NCBI GenBank assembly: GCA_029891345.1
Contig: CM057002.1
Coordinates: 60,874,777-60,938,776 of the forward strand
DNA: 64,000 nt
Source: Dryococelus australis
Lineage: Eukaryota; Arthropoda; Insecta; Phasmatodea; Phasmatidae
Direction: 5' to 3'
Positions 21,500-35,092 of the stretch are shown piece by piece. Numbering within the stretch: the stretch's first letter is position 1; each line of letters opens with the position of its first letter. Below the pieces are notes generated by a model. That model did not search any database. It saw only the letters and a list, made by a program, of their open reading frames with translations, and was not told where the DNA came from. A program made the position numbers and the translations under genes.

Positions 21500-24400
21500 T
21501 ACTAGTGTGGCAAACAGATATTCCAGGAGGTATGGGCCGTGTAGGTTTTTTTTCCCAGCAATATTGGAGATGTAGCATCGCATATTAAAAGCAAAACAAT
21601 CAACTGTGTAAGATGATAAGTTCGTGACACACAATACTTAAGAATACGGAAGAGAAATAGCCGCGTTTACAACGCGAAGTCCGACCGTGCACGTCAGCAA
21701 AATGGCGTCTGGTAACCCACTCGCCAGCTTCCAGCCTAGCCATTCGGGTATCTTTCTCCGCATGCAGTAGCCGACCAGGCACCAGGCTCATTCCCAGAGC
21801 CTCGTACAGCCAATCAGATAATGGGTACCTCCACATCAAAGGAACAGCTAAGTTGCTTCGTCTCTGTGTGCTTGTAGTATACCATGTGTTTATGTCATGA
21901 GAATTGTGACTGGTTACGTTAATGTTCAGCTTTTCTCTACAAAATGTAACTGCAAAAGATGCAGTTTTTTGATTAATTTTTATTTTCGTCGTTAATTATT
22001 TCTCCTAAACTTGCTGCAGTGTAGCTTCATAATATCGATGTAATTAACGCAGCGTGTTGGAAGAATTTTGCTGTGCATACGTCATAGACTGGCGTGACTA
22101 ATGTTGGACAGGCACCAGTTTTTTTATCAGCGCAAGAAGGTTATATCTGTTGCCAGTGTTTTGTACTACCGTGGTATATGACGTGATGTACTAGGCTGTA
22201 TACTTTGTGACAAACACAGGCAGATATTAATCTAAATATACTGTGTATTATCGATTTTACGAATACCGTAAACTTTGTTGAATGAATACACATCAAAAAA
22301 CTTGAAATCAGTGTAAAAACGACCACAAATTAAAAATGTAAATTATTAGTTTTAAGATGTAAAAGTTTAATTATATAGTTAATAGCGTGAAACAATTCGT
22401 AACTTATAAAAATATGGTTAGCAAATATCAGAAAAGTAAATTATAAAGATAATATATTCGCTTTAGTAATAACCAGAGACCTGAAGAATGAGCGGATTCA
22501 TTTTGGGACAAGCTAGAATTCAAAACACGTGCGTTTATATCATTTAAGCTATTGGTCCACACGGTGTTTGGCACCTCATGAAAAACGGTGTCCAATTGTC
22601 GCTTTCCACTGTGACAGCAGACAACCAATATGCAGTTGATATCAGCACATGTGTACACAAGACTGTAGAGTATAGGCTGCAGGTCATTCAACTCGCGAAT
22701 TTTTCACGTCTCTAATAATAACTACTAAAATCTGTTTCCAAAGTTACTCCTCTACACGTGTCCTTACAAAAAGGACAACCTCTACGAATTCTGTCATTAA
22801 CGTAATGATAGATTTTTGCCATAAACATCTCAGAATTGCGGCTTACAAAATATTCGCTAGCATATATAGATAAGTTAAACATTTTATTTAATTTATGTTA
22901 CCAAACCGATATATTTGTCCCACATCAGTTCATCATATTTTTAATAGGCATACTTACTGAGTCGGTGGCAGTGTGCTGTTACCTGATTCCTTAAAGTTAA
23001 GTATACATTATTCCATAATGTCTTAAAGTCATCGCAATGATCGGTTCGCAGAAATATTTACCTAATTTTCAATTAATCTGCTGTTGTTATACTTGCGAAT
23101 TACGATTTAAGCAGTACTTTACACAAAATAATGTAGATAACTTTACATTCCCTAAACGCTGTGTATATATATGTGAATATGAAATAAGATAAAATTACTT
23201 TCAGTCCTACAGAAGATATGTTGAAGAGGTCAGAACTGGTTTCTAGAAGTCGATATTTCACTGTTCCAAATTTATGTAATTGGCTGCATTGTAAAACTAA
23301 ATGTACTTTCTAGATTGAGATTTAGGCTATATCCTGTTTCTTGTTTGCTAACTAATATTCAGTGATACCGCGATATACACGTAACATACTAAAATTACAA
23401 AAATTATTAACAAAAGGTGATGAGTAATTAAAAGCAGTAATATAACATATTCATTATATGTCATGTCAGTATTTGCGATGTCATTTAACTTCAAATTAGA
23501 CCCTTAGTTGTTGATTAATTTAGAAAGAAAGTCTGTTCGCTCTACTTACCGGTTCCTGACTAATTATTTAGGGTAGCTCGTACAGAGTTTGAACTATATT
23601 ATGGTGTACAATGAATCCCAAAACATTATAAAATTTATATACATGTATATATAAGTGCATATCTATTCCGCCAATTCTAAAATTAGTGTGAATTTTGTAA
23701 CTGCAAATAATACATAATTATCAGCGCTTAGCGAACTGTTAGAAAAATGTTATTACTTGATTTTTTTTTTCTGCAGACATTTTCGCCAATAAAGCTCCCA
23801 GCTAAACAACTGATGGTAGACAGTTATTTCGGAAAATAACATTTGGATTCATGTACCGTGCTATATCTTTTGTTAACAAAAAATATGCAACATTTCATTG
23901 CAACTCTGGGAATGTAAGAACATAATTTGTAGCCTAGTTTCATCTCAAATTATTCATGTTTTTATGCATATCAAATATCATGCTTTTTATATAATGGCGT
24001 GAACATATTATTTCTACAGCAATCATTGCTGTTTGATAACAGCATACTGACAAATATCTGTCCAACTGGCGCTTGCATCTAACGGTATGATGAAAATCTA
24101 ACGAAATTATTAAATATTTGATTACAAAAATCTTGTGTACGTCAATTAAGTCAAACTTATCCTGGAGCGATGAATTGTTTTGTTAATAACTTTAGCATCG
24201 ACTCGATGTAACGTTCTGTATTCGAGGCTACAATAAGAAGACCAGAGAATTTCGAGGATACGTTTGTCAACAAGCTAGGCTCCACAGTCCTTTGTAACTT
24301 GCGTCTCAGTTGGTTGTTCATTGGCTGTTGCTCCATTTCAATCACTGACCAGTTAGGTCCTTGTTTTCCCCTAAAGGTTCCTTATTGGTCGAATGTCGTC

Positions 24401-27400
24401 CGGGGCGTGTCTAACAAACTGTACTCCTGCCCCCCTATAGAAGTGTAACTTCGCGGTACATGCGGATACAGATTAACTCGCGAAATTCTCCGGTCTCTAG
24501 CAACAAGTGCTTACACAGTTATGCTTGTTACAACGCAAGTTGTGTTATGTGCCGAGCCGTTTGTTTTCGTCTCTTCCAACCCAACGCATGCCTGTAAAGA
24601 TTACTGTTGTTTCAAATTAGAAGCGAAAACGTCATCAGTGCCATTAAAAATAATACAATCAAACAAATTCTTTAAAAATAAAAGAGACATAAACACCTAT
24701 GGAGAAATTACACTGCATCCTACGATGATCTATTTAGTAACAAACACCTTTCTCGCATTTTGTGCTATAACTATCATGAAGTAATGATTAATTTTCATCA
24801 ATTAGTTTGGGCAAATATGTCTGTAGGATTATTTTTTCTTATATTTACGGTCGATTTTAAGAACTTCATGAACAAAGCGATATTTTCTCTAATAATTACG
24901 AATATTTACCACAGGAATAATAATTTTACTTTAAAAGAAAATGTAATGAATGTAGGGATGTGTTTTATGAGTGGAAACATAAAAAGTGTTCGCTATTAAG
25001 AGAAATAAAACAAGACTTATATAGGCCTCCTTTGAAAGTTAGATTAGACCACAAATTACTAAGTAAAAGTGGAATATATAAGGTACACACATTTGAGCTT
25101 CATTCAGTTGTTCATTCTGTCACCACAGTGATGCAGTTTCATCCTTACAAATCTACGCAAGTGTTGCGGACGATCCGGTCTACTTAAAAATATTTGGCGG
25201 AAGTAAATTATTTTTATTATTTCAGCATAAACATTTTACAGCTACGTCTTATAAAAGTTTCTTTTCTTACTTGCAATGGCCATTAATCAGTTTAAGATAG
25301 TTCTTTGGCATTATTTCAGATCCAGCTATTATGGTAAGGATTTATGCCTATTGAACCAATAAAGTCAATAATGTGTTTATTGAATTATACGTTTTTTTTT
25401 TCTGACGGAACGTTTTAGACGTGGAACTGTATATGAGCTCTTTTTTTTTTTTTGCAGAGCGCGAGTTTTCGCTTTGCGGCATTGCACTCGAATTATTCAG
25501 TTTTTGCTCTCAAGACCGTGTTGTGGTACGACTGGAGCCAACATCTTAAAAAACCAACCCTCTATCAGCAATACCCATCGCATGGGTGCACTGGGTCCGA
25601 CTGATTGTTCTGAACACGTGCCTAAAGTACAATGAAGGTAATTTACAGATAAAGAACTAATCTCGCATTTAACGCCATCGTAGCCAGAAGTCATTAGTCG
25701 TATGTGATACCTATTGTAAAGCAACGTCGTGAAAAACTGTCGACTTTCGGAACTAACACTGAATATGAAAAATAAAATAATAAACTGATAGTGTCTGTTT
25801 GACAAAACGTAAAGAGACATCTTTAAGGAAAGATAAGTATATCTTAAAATAAAAAAACGAAGAATAATTGTTAATAACTTCTTCTGGTGATGCGTTATTT
25901 AAACAATATAAAGATTTAGGAAATATAATGTTTGTGATACTCGCTTATGACATAGAAGTAAGTAATATTTTCTATATAATTTTATTCTGTGTATTGTATG
26001 TAGTAGCGTGTGAATGATTTTTACATAATGTACTTGTAATTTTTCTGCTTTCAAACTTTCGGTTAATTTTTGCGTGATATGTGATTCTTGTGCCAATTTT
26101 GAAATTAAAGCTGGCGAAAGCAGGATTCATTTGTGCTGCCTATTAACATCATGAAAATTACAATAAATTACAGGAGACAAAAATCCATTAATATTTCACT
26201 CTGTAGAGAGTTTGCCCTTAGATGTAGTAAAAATAAGAACACATGTTGTAATTGCAGATGAGTAACGCTTTGTAATTACTCTCGTCGAAATGGGTGTTTA
26301 CGAAAATAAGTGGGACATTCACTATCATAGATGTGCTGGAACCTGCGCATTTCAAACGAACAAACAGGTTTGCTTGCAACATGTCACTTAAACATGTTGA
26401 AGCAGCTTTCTCATTTACATGATACACTGACAAGTTACGCTTAGTTTTTTTTAGGAGCTGTTAAGGTAATTGCGGACAACGGCCGGTTTAAAGTCTTCAA
26501 ATGGACGTCATTGCTCTCCCCTCCCTTAGAAGAGGTGATTAACCTTCGTACTTAGATGTGGAGCTTACTTGATGATATGAGTTTCGTTTACCTAAGTCAT
26601 TCAGAGTCGGTTGCTTAATGAACGTTTTTAATGTAAAGGCAACTGTTCGAGTTAAATAACGTATTTACGTCGTGTTGTTAAGATTTTACTGTTGATTGCC
26701 TGATGTCACCATGTTGACTAAACCATGCATTCGGAAACTGTTACGCCCGAGGAAAGTATCACAGTGGTAACACATTAATTCCGAACTTATGACAAAAATA
26801 AGTCTGGTCGAAGAATATAAAAAACTAAAGCAGATAATGACATACTACCTGTAAATATTTATAAGTAGGGCCATGTGTTTTTCGCGGAAATATTCACGCG
26901 AAGGCTAGACGCGAATGTCATATGGCATACCTGCATATTTCCTTTGGTCGTTGACCACGTGTCTTTGTCGGCAGACGGTTCCTTGCCTGACTGGGCCGAT
27001 CAGAATTAGGTAACTCAGGCACTGTGTATCATCGATTCGCATGCAGACGTCTGAAATGCGCGACAGTTAAAATTATCCAATAACGAAAGTGGATATTAGC
27101 TCTAGTGTTTTTGAGCACAAGTAGTCCTGAAATCTTTTCACTAAAAACAGGTGGCCCTTCTTATGAGACCTCCATTTGAAAATAAACTTCTGAAATTCTT
27201 CAATTATAAACGTTTATGCGGCCTACATTAGCACTAAATATCTAACAGTTTTATTTACTCGTGTAGTGCAAACTTACAAAATGACAGCAAAAGAAGAATG
27301 TCAAAGGATGTATTTAAAAACTGCAGTGGGTATCGCCATTGCACTAAATTTGTTTGAAATATGTCTTAAGTGTCGATACGTGTGATACTCTAAACTGAGA

Positions 27401-28766
27401 TATTTACAAAGCCGCCATTTTGAAAAAGTGACATCTTTAATAATTACATTAGTTAAGGTTTCCTACCGCAGCATTACTTGTATACCAAACTTGTCGAGAA
27501 TAGGTTCAACAGTTCCAGAGTTGCAGTGGCGCAAAATGATAAAATTACAGACTAATGAGGACACGAGTTTCTGAATTTAGAACAGGAAGTGTGGATTATC
27601 GGTATACCAATTTTTGGTTAAATCAGTTATATTGGTTTCTGCGATATGACGTAACACCAAGGATTAAAAACCGCAGCAGCAATTTGAAAATAAGTAATTG
27701 TCACGATCGAAAACTGGTGAAATGGGGAGTCCTTATGAAATGCTACGAATGCACCGAGTTTTACGAAATACAGGGCAGGGGTTGATAGGGTTTTGGGAGA
27801 CACGCGCACGGATAGAAAAGTGACCTCAGAAGCATTATATTCCTTTCCGAAATATAGGCTGTAAAATTAAATTCTACGTTTGTGATGGCACCTTTACGAA
27901 AAAAAGTTTCACTTACGGTTAATCAGGAGTTTTCAAAATCAAGCCATTCAAGAGGTTAAAAATGTTCAATTATGTTCCCTACGAAATAATATCTGTTAAA
28001 CCCGGTGATAAATTGGCGTGCTTCCTAATTCAGAATACTACATATTCAAATGCCAAAATCTAAGTGGTAAAGTGTGTTTTGATTAGTTCTCAATATCCCT
28101 TAAACCTGTAAGACAACTTTTTTTTTTTACTTTAAAATACTAGAAATAAAAATGTTCTTGATTATATTTTGATTTTTATGTATTATTTCCTTAAAGCGGT
28201 GGAAAAGGGAAACGTGTTTTACTTATGGATACATACTAAACATCCTTTCATTACGATGCGACATTTCGGTGTTTTTCCCTTTAAAATACTACAAATATGT
28301 TCGATTAAAAACAAAGTATAATTTTTTTTTCGAAATTTGCTCTTAAAGGAATTGTTAACATCTCTTAAGCCACACGTGATATCGCAGTATTGATTGGCAG
28401 CATTACAAATGCAAATAACCAAAGTAATTTAGGATTTTTTTTTACTATTCAGTCCTTACGGGGGTGAGAAAAATTATGTTTTCATGGATTCCTCGATATG
28501 TCTTAAATTCGGCGAGAGACTGCAGTATTTTTTGCCTAAAGGCAAATTCCAATACGCAAGAGAAAAAGAAATTAAATTCCTGCCGGAGCTAACCACGTGG
28601 CCGCGGACAAAACATCTATTCATTTCAGTCTGTCACAAACAAAAGAAAAATCCTAGTCAGCAAAGCTACAGTAAATGATTATTTTTAGTCTGTCAAAGTA
28701 AAAAAATTAAGTTCCGGGCTTCCGAAGACTCGGGTTACCTTTAATCCAAATAAATAAAATTGCTTG

Positions 28767-28768
<2 letters not shown>
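21500..28768. other. Long gene-poor stretch
   Basis: About 7.3 kb without a supported gene. Open frames are short, overlap on both strands and show no domain. A motif like ACTCGCGAAATTCTCCGGTCTCTAG (split here: ACTCGCGAA, TCTCTA) appears near 22690 and 24477, and on the other strand near 31890. It may mark ends of an old repeat. Confidence 0.4.

Positions 28769-28810
<42 letters not shown>
28769..28810. repeat. (TA)n microsatellite
   Basis: About 20 uninterrupted TA units. Confidence 0.95.
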
Positions 28811-28814
<4 letters not shown>

Positions 28815-29000
28815 AATATGTACTAGTGTGTACAATTGCATTTAATATTTTGACATAATAAACTAAACAGGACAGAATTTAATTATAAGGCGGTTTTTTG
28901 TAGTTGATATATAGCAATGTTTATATGTACAAATAATATATGTTCTATATAATGTGTGCATTTTATGTCAATATCTATTTTATATCTATATAATATGTAT

Positions 29001-29233
29001 AGGTTATTCACGGTAAATTTAGCACTTTTGAAACCCCTCTCATTTGGAATAATAATCAAGAAGTATATCTTATTTTATACTTAGACGTTATCTTCAGAGT
29101 CCGGTGGAATATGCACACTGGGTTTATTACTTGCAATCAAAATGTTTTTACGAAGTGGTTGAAGGATAAAAAATGGCTGGAAGGAAAAAGTAGCTGGGGG
29201 TCTCAAAAGTGCTCACTTCACCGTGAACAGTCT
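29001..29233 (+). mobile_element. MITE, 230-bp class
   Basis: Left end AGGTTATTCACGGTAAATTT. Right end AAAAGTGCTCACTTCACCGT then GAACAGTCT. The interior resembles the copy at 32017-32250 in inverse orientation. Confidence 0.7.
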
Positions 29234-29627
29234 ACAGTATATCATTTTTCCTTTTATACACCAAGGAGTGGCAGGATCTGAATGTAATACGTGACGATGC
29301 GTGAAGATCGATATTTAAGGAACTTCTCCAGCAATACTTTGAATCGGAAGAGAGTATGGGACTAGTCATGCCTATCGAGTATACTGTGGCGGGATCCTTC
29401 TCAGAACACGAGTGAAACAGGCTTTCGGGTGAACAAATTCTCTCTCTCAGTATTGCAATAAACGTACGTTTGCCTTAGCCTTTGGTCTCTAGAAATTTTC
29501 CTTTCAAGATACGCCGTGGCATTTCCAGGGTCCCGTCAACTGGGAAGATCCTGGACGAGTGATGTTATCTCCAGTTATTAGTATTCTTTTCCTCCCTTTT
29601 CTTCTAACGGTAGCAGGCACATATAGT

Positions 29628-31020
29628 TTATTCAAGGCATCTTCATCTTTTTTAAACCAAACCTTCGAAAAATCACCCACTGTATGACGTGTTTGGTCGC
29701 TTTATAAATATGCCATGTATAATTTTATAGTTCCGTTAACACAGGCGTATTTTATTTTTAGTTCAATCGGAATGTTCTTCTTCTTCTTCTTCTTCTTCTT
29801 ATTATTATTATTATAAGTCATTATTGTCCTTGAGCACAGTGTTTAAATTCAAATTATTCAGGATTATTTAGTTTTTACTTGTCTTCTTCCTTTTCTCTTC
29901 CCAAAACCTCTTCATTCGTTCAATGTGTTCCTGTTTCCTTTATTCTGTCCACTTTGTTCCTGTTTTCTTCTGTATTTAGAATTTCGTGTTTCATAATTTT
30001 GTTCCTGAATTCTCCCCTGTTTCTTGTTATTTCCTTACTGACCCTGCAAGATTTAGGTCCTCCTCTCTTTCATAAAACCAATTGGTTTTCCGGATTGAGC
30101 CATTCACCACATCAAAGATCCTCTTTGTGAGGATTCATTGTTCATTCTCTATATGTCAGTAGAATTGCAATCTGCGTCTTTTGATCATGTCTGTGAGTCT
30201 ATCTGTATGTTCATAAAGTTCTTTGGTTGGTCTTTTCATCCATATACCTTCTTTATGTATTGCTCCAAAGATTTTTCTAAAGATTTTGCGATAAACTTTT
30301 TCAATTTCTGCGATGACGGAAGTCACAATCGTGGTCGATTCTGATTCACACGGTGCTTCTGGCAGTACAACTGTGTTGTAATGTCTGAGTTTGGCCTGTC
30401 TTGATATATTTCTTTTGTTATAATGCGCCCATGTGAGTCTGTATGCCCTTTGAAGTTTTTCTGATCTGTCCAAATTTGATGTCTTGTTCGATCCTCCTAT
30501 TTGTATGTATTCCTCTAGATATTATAATTTCTTGACTATTTTAATGTTTCCATATGTTGTGTGTATTATTTGCGTGTTGTTGTTTTGTTTTTCCATGTAC
30601 TGCATTTTTTCATACGAAATTTGTAGGCCTGTTTTGGCGGCAATTTGTTGTAAATGCTTCAGTGCTTCTTGGGCTTCTTGTCTATTGTTGCTGAGTATCG
30701 CTAAGTCATCTGCAAATACCAGTCATCTTAAAGATTGTTTTGGTATCACGTTTTTACATATATTATCTTTCAATTATAAGATTTAATCTACAGTTATATT
30801 AATACAACAGGGATAAAATAGGCGTGTTGATGATGCCTAGTAAGAAATTGTTTTCACGCAAAATATTGTTAAATTGAATGTGGAAAATTACGGTGGGTTA
30901 TCCCTTTAGCTTAATGCCCTAGAATTGTTATCAGCTATATTTGCGTGAGACGAAGGAATATCCTGGAAGTGGAATTTACGGAGTGCTTCAGAAAATTGTA
31001 AAGTTACTATGAATGCACTA
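29628..31020 (+). repeat. Foldback-family arm interrupted by a LINE
   Basis: The left part, ACCTTCGAAAAATCACCCAC and CTGTATGACGTGTTTGG, matches 44515-44560 and the outer arm at 3350. The right part, GTGTTGATGATGCCTAGTAA and GGAATATCCTGGAAGTGGAA, matches 3540-3700. About 980 bases of LINE lie between them. The second, inverted arm of the family is missing here. Confidence 0.65.
29775..30750 (-). pseudogene. LINE reverse-transcriptase fragment, 5'-truncated
   Basis: C-terminal part of a non-LTR retrotransposon reverse transcriptase on the minus strand. VFADDLAILSNN (FADD codons at 30716-30705) is the catalytic box with its two aspartates. It is followed by QIAAKTGLQISYEKMQ (thumb region), an EEYIQ block and then KIFGAIHKEGIW...KELYEHTDRLTDMIKRRRL, a usual tail in insect LINEs of this type. 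At least one stop (near 30526) breaks it. On the minus strand the copy ends in TAA/GAA trinucleotide repeats (29775-29812), a likely 3' tail. The 5' end starts just before the FADD box, so most of the RT domain and the endonuclease are gone. It is inserted in an older repeat (29628-31020). The related fragment at 44922 has the same tail motif. Confidence 0.75.
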
Positions 31021-31089
31021 TACCGGAAAGGACGAGGTACACTAATGTATCAGTCTGTTTACCCCGAGCAGTTTCTTCTCAGCTATCCA

Positions 31090-31303
31090 CGATTACTTGA
31101 GCGGTAAAAGCATTTGATTTAGTGGAAAACCACTGATTCGCTGTGAAAATGGCTCCACTTAGAGTCAGTGAAAAAAAATACACTGATGGTTTAAGTGTAA
31201 AAATTATGCTGATTGAATTAGTGATGTGAAACATTTCAGTGATTCTAAATGGAGCGATTTTCACTGCGAATCAGTGAGTTTTCACGGATTAAAATTTAGA
31301 GTG
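31090..31303. mobile_element. Small MITE with long TIRs
   Basis: CCACTGATTCGCTGTGAAAA then TGGCTCCACTTAGAGTCAGTG on the left is mirrored by CACTGATTCTAAATGGAGCG and TTTTCACTGCGAATCAGTG on the right. The arms are about 80-100 bp and nearly meet. It could form a near-perfect hairpin if transcribed. Confidence 0.7.
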
Positions 31304-32016
31304 TAACTAAGCCGTGCTTGGATTCGCCATTTAGAACCCTTATTCGTACACGTGACCAAGAAAACACTTAGCATTCGGTACATTAAAGAACATATTTACT
31401 CAACCGGAAATCACTACGTCCCCAAATGCCCCTGGAAAAATGTTTGCGGTTGTTTGCTTACTATGTCGTGCCTTCATGCGAATTATAAGTCACTGGCACA
31501 TTATTTTCTACATTACCCAATTCGTTTATATTGAGATGTGTCATACTTGATATTCTTGTAAAAAACCATAACATTTTAAGTTGCTTTTTTAGTTGATCTG
31601 AAAGAAAAACTGCGAGAGAAAAATGTTATAATTTTTCTGGGTTAAGTAAATACATATTTCTCTTACTTTTTTCGAGTAACAAAGAAACGACGAAATAGTA
31701 GTCTCAGGTCAATATTTATTTTGAATATTTGAGCACGAGATGTAGGTATCTAATACTGTCAGCGAAAGAGGTCATCTGTATAAATAAAGTAACCTCGTCC
31801 GACTTCTGTCACAAAGGTTTACCGGTGGGAATGAATACCGAACTGACGAACCCAGACGGTGAAAAGTGGTAGTCTGCTGTCGTCGCTAGAGACCAGGGAA
31901 TTTGACGAGTTAATTCGGGGGCTACAGCTTAACACAACATTTCTGCATACACACCTCCGGTGATGTCATTTGTTCACTGGCCGGTGTATTCATGACGAAC
32001 ACTTCATCCTGGGTAT

Positions 32017-32250
32017 AGGTTATTCATGGTAAAGTGATCACATCTGAGGCCCTAATTACTTTTTCCTTTCAACCATTCTTTAACTTGCCGCCACTTTTTA
32101 AAATAACTATTTCCATATAAGTAATAAACATAGTATGTGTATTTCACTGGACTCGACAGTTAACGTCTAAGGCTACCACTAAATATATCTCTTGACTATT
32201 ATTTCAAATGAGAGGGATTTCAAAAGTGCTAACTTTACCGTGAATAGCCT
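32017..32250 (-). mobile_element. MITE, 230-bp class
   Basis: Left AGGTTATTCATGGTAAAGTG. Right AAAAGTGCTAACTTTACCGT then GAATAGCCT. The interior contains CTGGACTCGACAGTTAACGTC, the inverse of the copy at 29001. Confidence 0.7.
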
Positions 32251-32999
32251 ACAGGAATGATTGTTCACAAAAAAGGTTTATTGTACTAGGAAAGGAGGTA
32301 TGAAGTGTAAAATCAACCCATTGCCTGTTTCAATAAGCTATCAGTAAATGTGTTTCAGCAAAACAGTGACCGTCAAATGAGCTAATAAATTTCGCTGAGG
32401 TATTATTTGCCCCTTTCGTTATTTTATTTCTAATAAAGCGCAATCTGCGGACACACAATAAACCGTTGTCCGTAAGGTTTTTATTTTACTCAAGCCTACA
32501 ACCATGCGCACAGTAATTAACGAAGGTCGTTTCAATCTATCATTAAAACGTATTTCCTAGGACACATCTTCAGTCCTTAATGTGTTTTAAAAACCATCCT
32601 AGAACAGAGATAGAATTTTAAATGGCCAATACGTCATCTTGCAATAAGCGAAATGGTATTATTAAATTCTCATACTTAAATGGTCTGTAGACTTGGGCTT
32701 AGCGTCTTGTATACATATGTGTATAAACGGCATGTACTAGTTTCGCAATCGTGACGAGACGGTGCTTTAGTTGTAACTATTATATTTACATGTAAATTTA
32801 ATATTTATATACGTGTGCTTGAAATAAGAGTTACATAGTATCGGAAATAATATATATTTTCATTATTTACTTCAAACTACCACGCCCACGTAAGTGTATG
32901 TTTTTAAGAACGAAACCAACAGTAAAGGCGATTTTGTAATTAAGAATATTTCGTTTTAAATACTGCATATCTTCTGTTGGGTACCCAACACTAACTAAT

Positions 33000-33057
<58 letters not shown>

Positions 33058-33436
33058 ATAGAAGAAGTACATATACATATTCTCAGACTAAAGAAATGTT
33101 CGAATTCAACACTTAGGGCACTAAATTGGCCACGAAAGTTTACGGAACTGGTGGATACCAATTCTTCAAATATATTCGCTAAAGAGTTTACTGCTGTTCA
33201 CATTAAATTGTACTTCGGGCCTGTTTTGATGCAATTTTTAATAACTTGTAATACACAAGAAAGAACAAAAACTGAAGTATTAATCTTTGGCGTGATATTT
33301 CCTTCGTTGCGTGTTTTATCTGCACTTACTTTAGTCATATTTAAAACGCATGTTGCTTAAAAGTTACACATTTTATCAAAGATATTAATTGAATATATAT
33401 TATCTACAAAACTGTATCGTAAAGGTCTTTTGAACG
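32251..33436. other. Nothing recognised apart from a poly-T run
   Basis: AT-rich. An uninterrupted T run of about 50 bases occupies 33002-33052. Open frames are random in appearance. Confidence 0.5.
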
Positions 33437-33570
33437 TCCCCCGGTTTAACGCTTGAAGGCTGGGCAGGGGACGGCTGACAGACTAACTTATAACCTAACT
33501 TAAATTCGAAGCCAGAATCTCCTGCGCCACATATCGGTGGCGCACCAACCAATTGCGCCACGGGAGGTCG
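33437..33570 (-). mobile_element. tRNA-derived SINE (family 3), minus
   Basis: The minus strand reads GTGGCGCAATTGGTTGGTGC (A-box-like), GGCTTCGAATTTAAGTTAGG (decayed B box) and then CAGCCGTCCCCTGCCCAGCC. It is the same family as the plus-strand copy at 61858-62035. Confidence 0.6.
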
Positions 33571-33729
33571 TCTATCTATAAAATGTATTAGCAATTTTTA
33601 CTGAGTGAAATTACTTAAAATTTGTTTGTTTCGTTAATTTTGTTCTTGTAAAAATCTCAGAAATTAAATCTGGACTGCAGAAACAAATAAAATAAGCGCG
33701 CAAACGAGAGTCCTTCAAATTCATCCTCC

Positions 33730-34170
33730 TGAGACTCAGATGTTAAGAGCAACCCAGATCTCTCTACTCCTCTCTCGAATTCATCAGTAGAAATACTCGA
33801 TATCGTGAATAAACAAAAAGTTAACACGAACATGGCTTTAAAGATGAGGAAGGGTCACTTTCGTCTTCTGTCGAAATCATGTGTTCGAACAGTGACGCAT
33901 ACGTTGTTTTCAGGGGCATAGTCAAAAGAGGGAAAAGGGGGAGGGGATTTGTGGTTGTGACTATCCTCTCCCTCCCTAAACTTGCTCATAAGGTTGTCAA
34001 CCGTTCTTGTTAAAATTATCGATGCCGCTTGCCGGCGAGTTTTCTCGTGGATCTCCGGTTTTCCCCGCAGTAACAATCTAGCGCTGCTTCATACTCCTCT
34101 CGCTTCACCCTCATCGGCTCTCAAACCCCTGTGTTAAGAGCCACCCAAACCTCTCAACATTCCTCCCTCC
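33730..34170 (+). repeat. Two truncated family-1 SINE tails
   Basis: 34019-34165 contains GATGCCGCTTGCCGGCGAGT, TCTCGTGGATCTCCGG and TTCACCCTCATCGGCTCTCA. 33733-33778 repeats only the last piece (GTTAAGAGCAACCCAGATCT). The tRNA-like heads are absent. Confidence 0.65.
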
Positions 34171-34270
34171 CCCCTTCCTCTTAACAGTGAAAGAGTTCTG
34201 GTTACGTCACCGATTTGTTTTCATCTCGGTTTTTCAGCAGAAACACGAATATACAAGATATTTTTGAATA

Positions 34271-34842
34271 ACATGTCGGAATTCCAACCTCAGCTTTTAT
34301 GGACTATTGCAAACAAAAAAATCCTTGTAGCAAAATGTTTGCAAAATTCATCTAGTATCTTTAAAATTAATTCGAAGTTAAGGCCACGATATCCCATTTT
34401 ACAGTTTTACGAGAATTATTTTTTTGAACCCAAACGGGAGCCGATATTGTAAAATCCTCTTACAGTTTTGTTATAAATGGTTATTTTTGCAGTCTAATTT
34501 TTCTACACAAAAAACTGTATATTTTTATTCAATTATTTAACTAACTAAATTTTAGTTTATTTGATAATTAGTTAGAATTACACAGTTTTTTGTGTAGAAA
34601 CAATTATAATACATTATTAAAACAATTTTTAACAAAATAGTATGAGGATTTTACAATATCGGCTCTCGTTTAGGTTCAAAAAATTAATTCTCAAAAAAGT
34701 TGTAAAATGGGAGATCGTGGTCTTAAGCAAAACAACGCCGACAGTCCGCAGCCTCACCTACCTGCGAAGTTGCAGCATATGAGGAAGGCGAACGGAATTG
34801 GAGCGTTCGTCTACATGCAAGAATACGTTTCCATCGCCGTAG

Positions 34843-34895
<53 letters not shown>

Positions 34896-35092
34896 TATAT
34901 ATAATATATATATATAATATTCCGTTCGCCTTCTTTATATGCAACTTCTTGTGTACGCAGGTACGGGTAGCTGTGGACTCCCGGCGTTTTTTTGCCTAAT
35001 GTTAAGTTAAATTAAAAAATACTAGATGAATTTTCTAAACATTTTGCTACTAAGATTTTTGTTTATATGCTGTGGTTTGAATTTCAACATGT
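34271..35092. mobile_element. Foldback element carrying a second, nested foldback
   Basis: The arms run about 34271-34545 and, inverted, 34560-34726 plus 34995-35092. Shared strings include AGCAAAATGTTTGCAAAATT / AGCAAAATGTTTAGAAAATT, CATCTAGTAT, AGCCGATATTGTAAAATCCT and ACACAAAAAACTGT. The right arm is split by 268 bp (34727-34994), itself an inverted repeat. No coding sequence. Confidence 0.8.
34727..34994. mobile_element. Nested foldback with TA-repeat loop
   Basis: Left arm GCAAAACAACGCCGACAGTC and CCTACCTGCGAAGTTGCAGC up to AAGGCGAACGGAAT. The right arm is its reverse complement (ATTCCGTTCGCCTT to GACTCCCGGCG). The loop is mostly (TA)n, 34845-34918, with AAT interruptions. Confidence 0.8.

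Noticed and set aside
24157-24345. 62-codon minus-strand frame as a possible exon
   Set aside because: No splice context or domain, and the composition is unremarkable.
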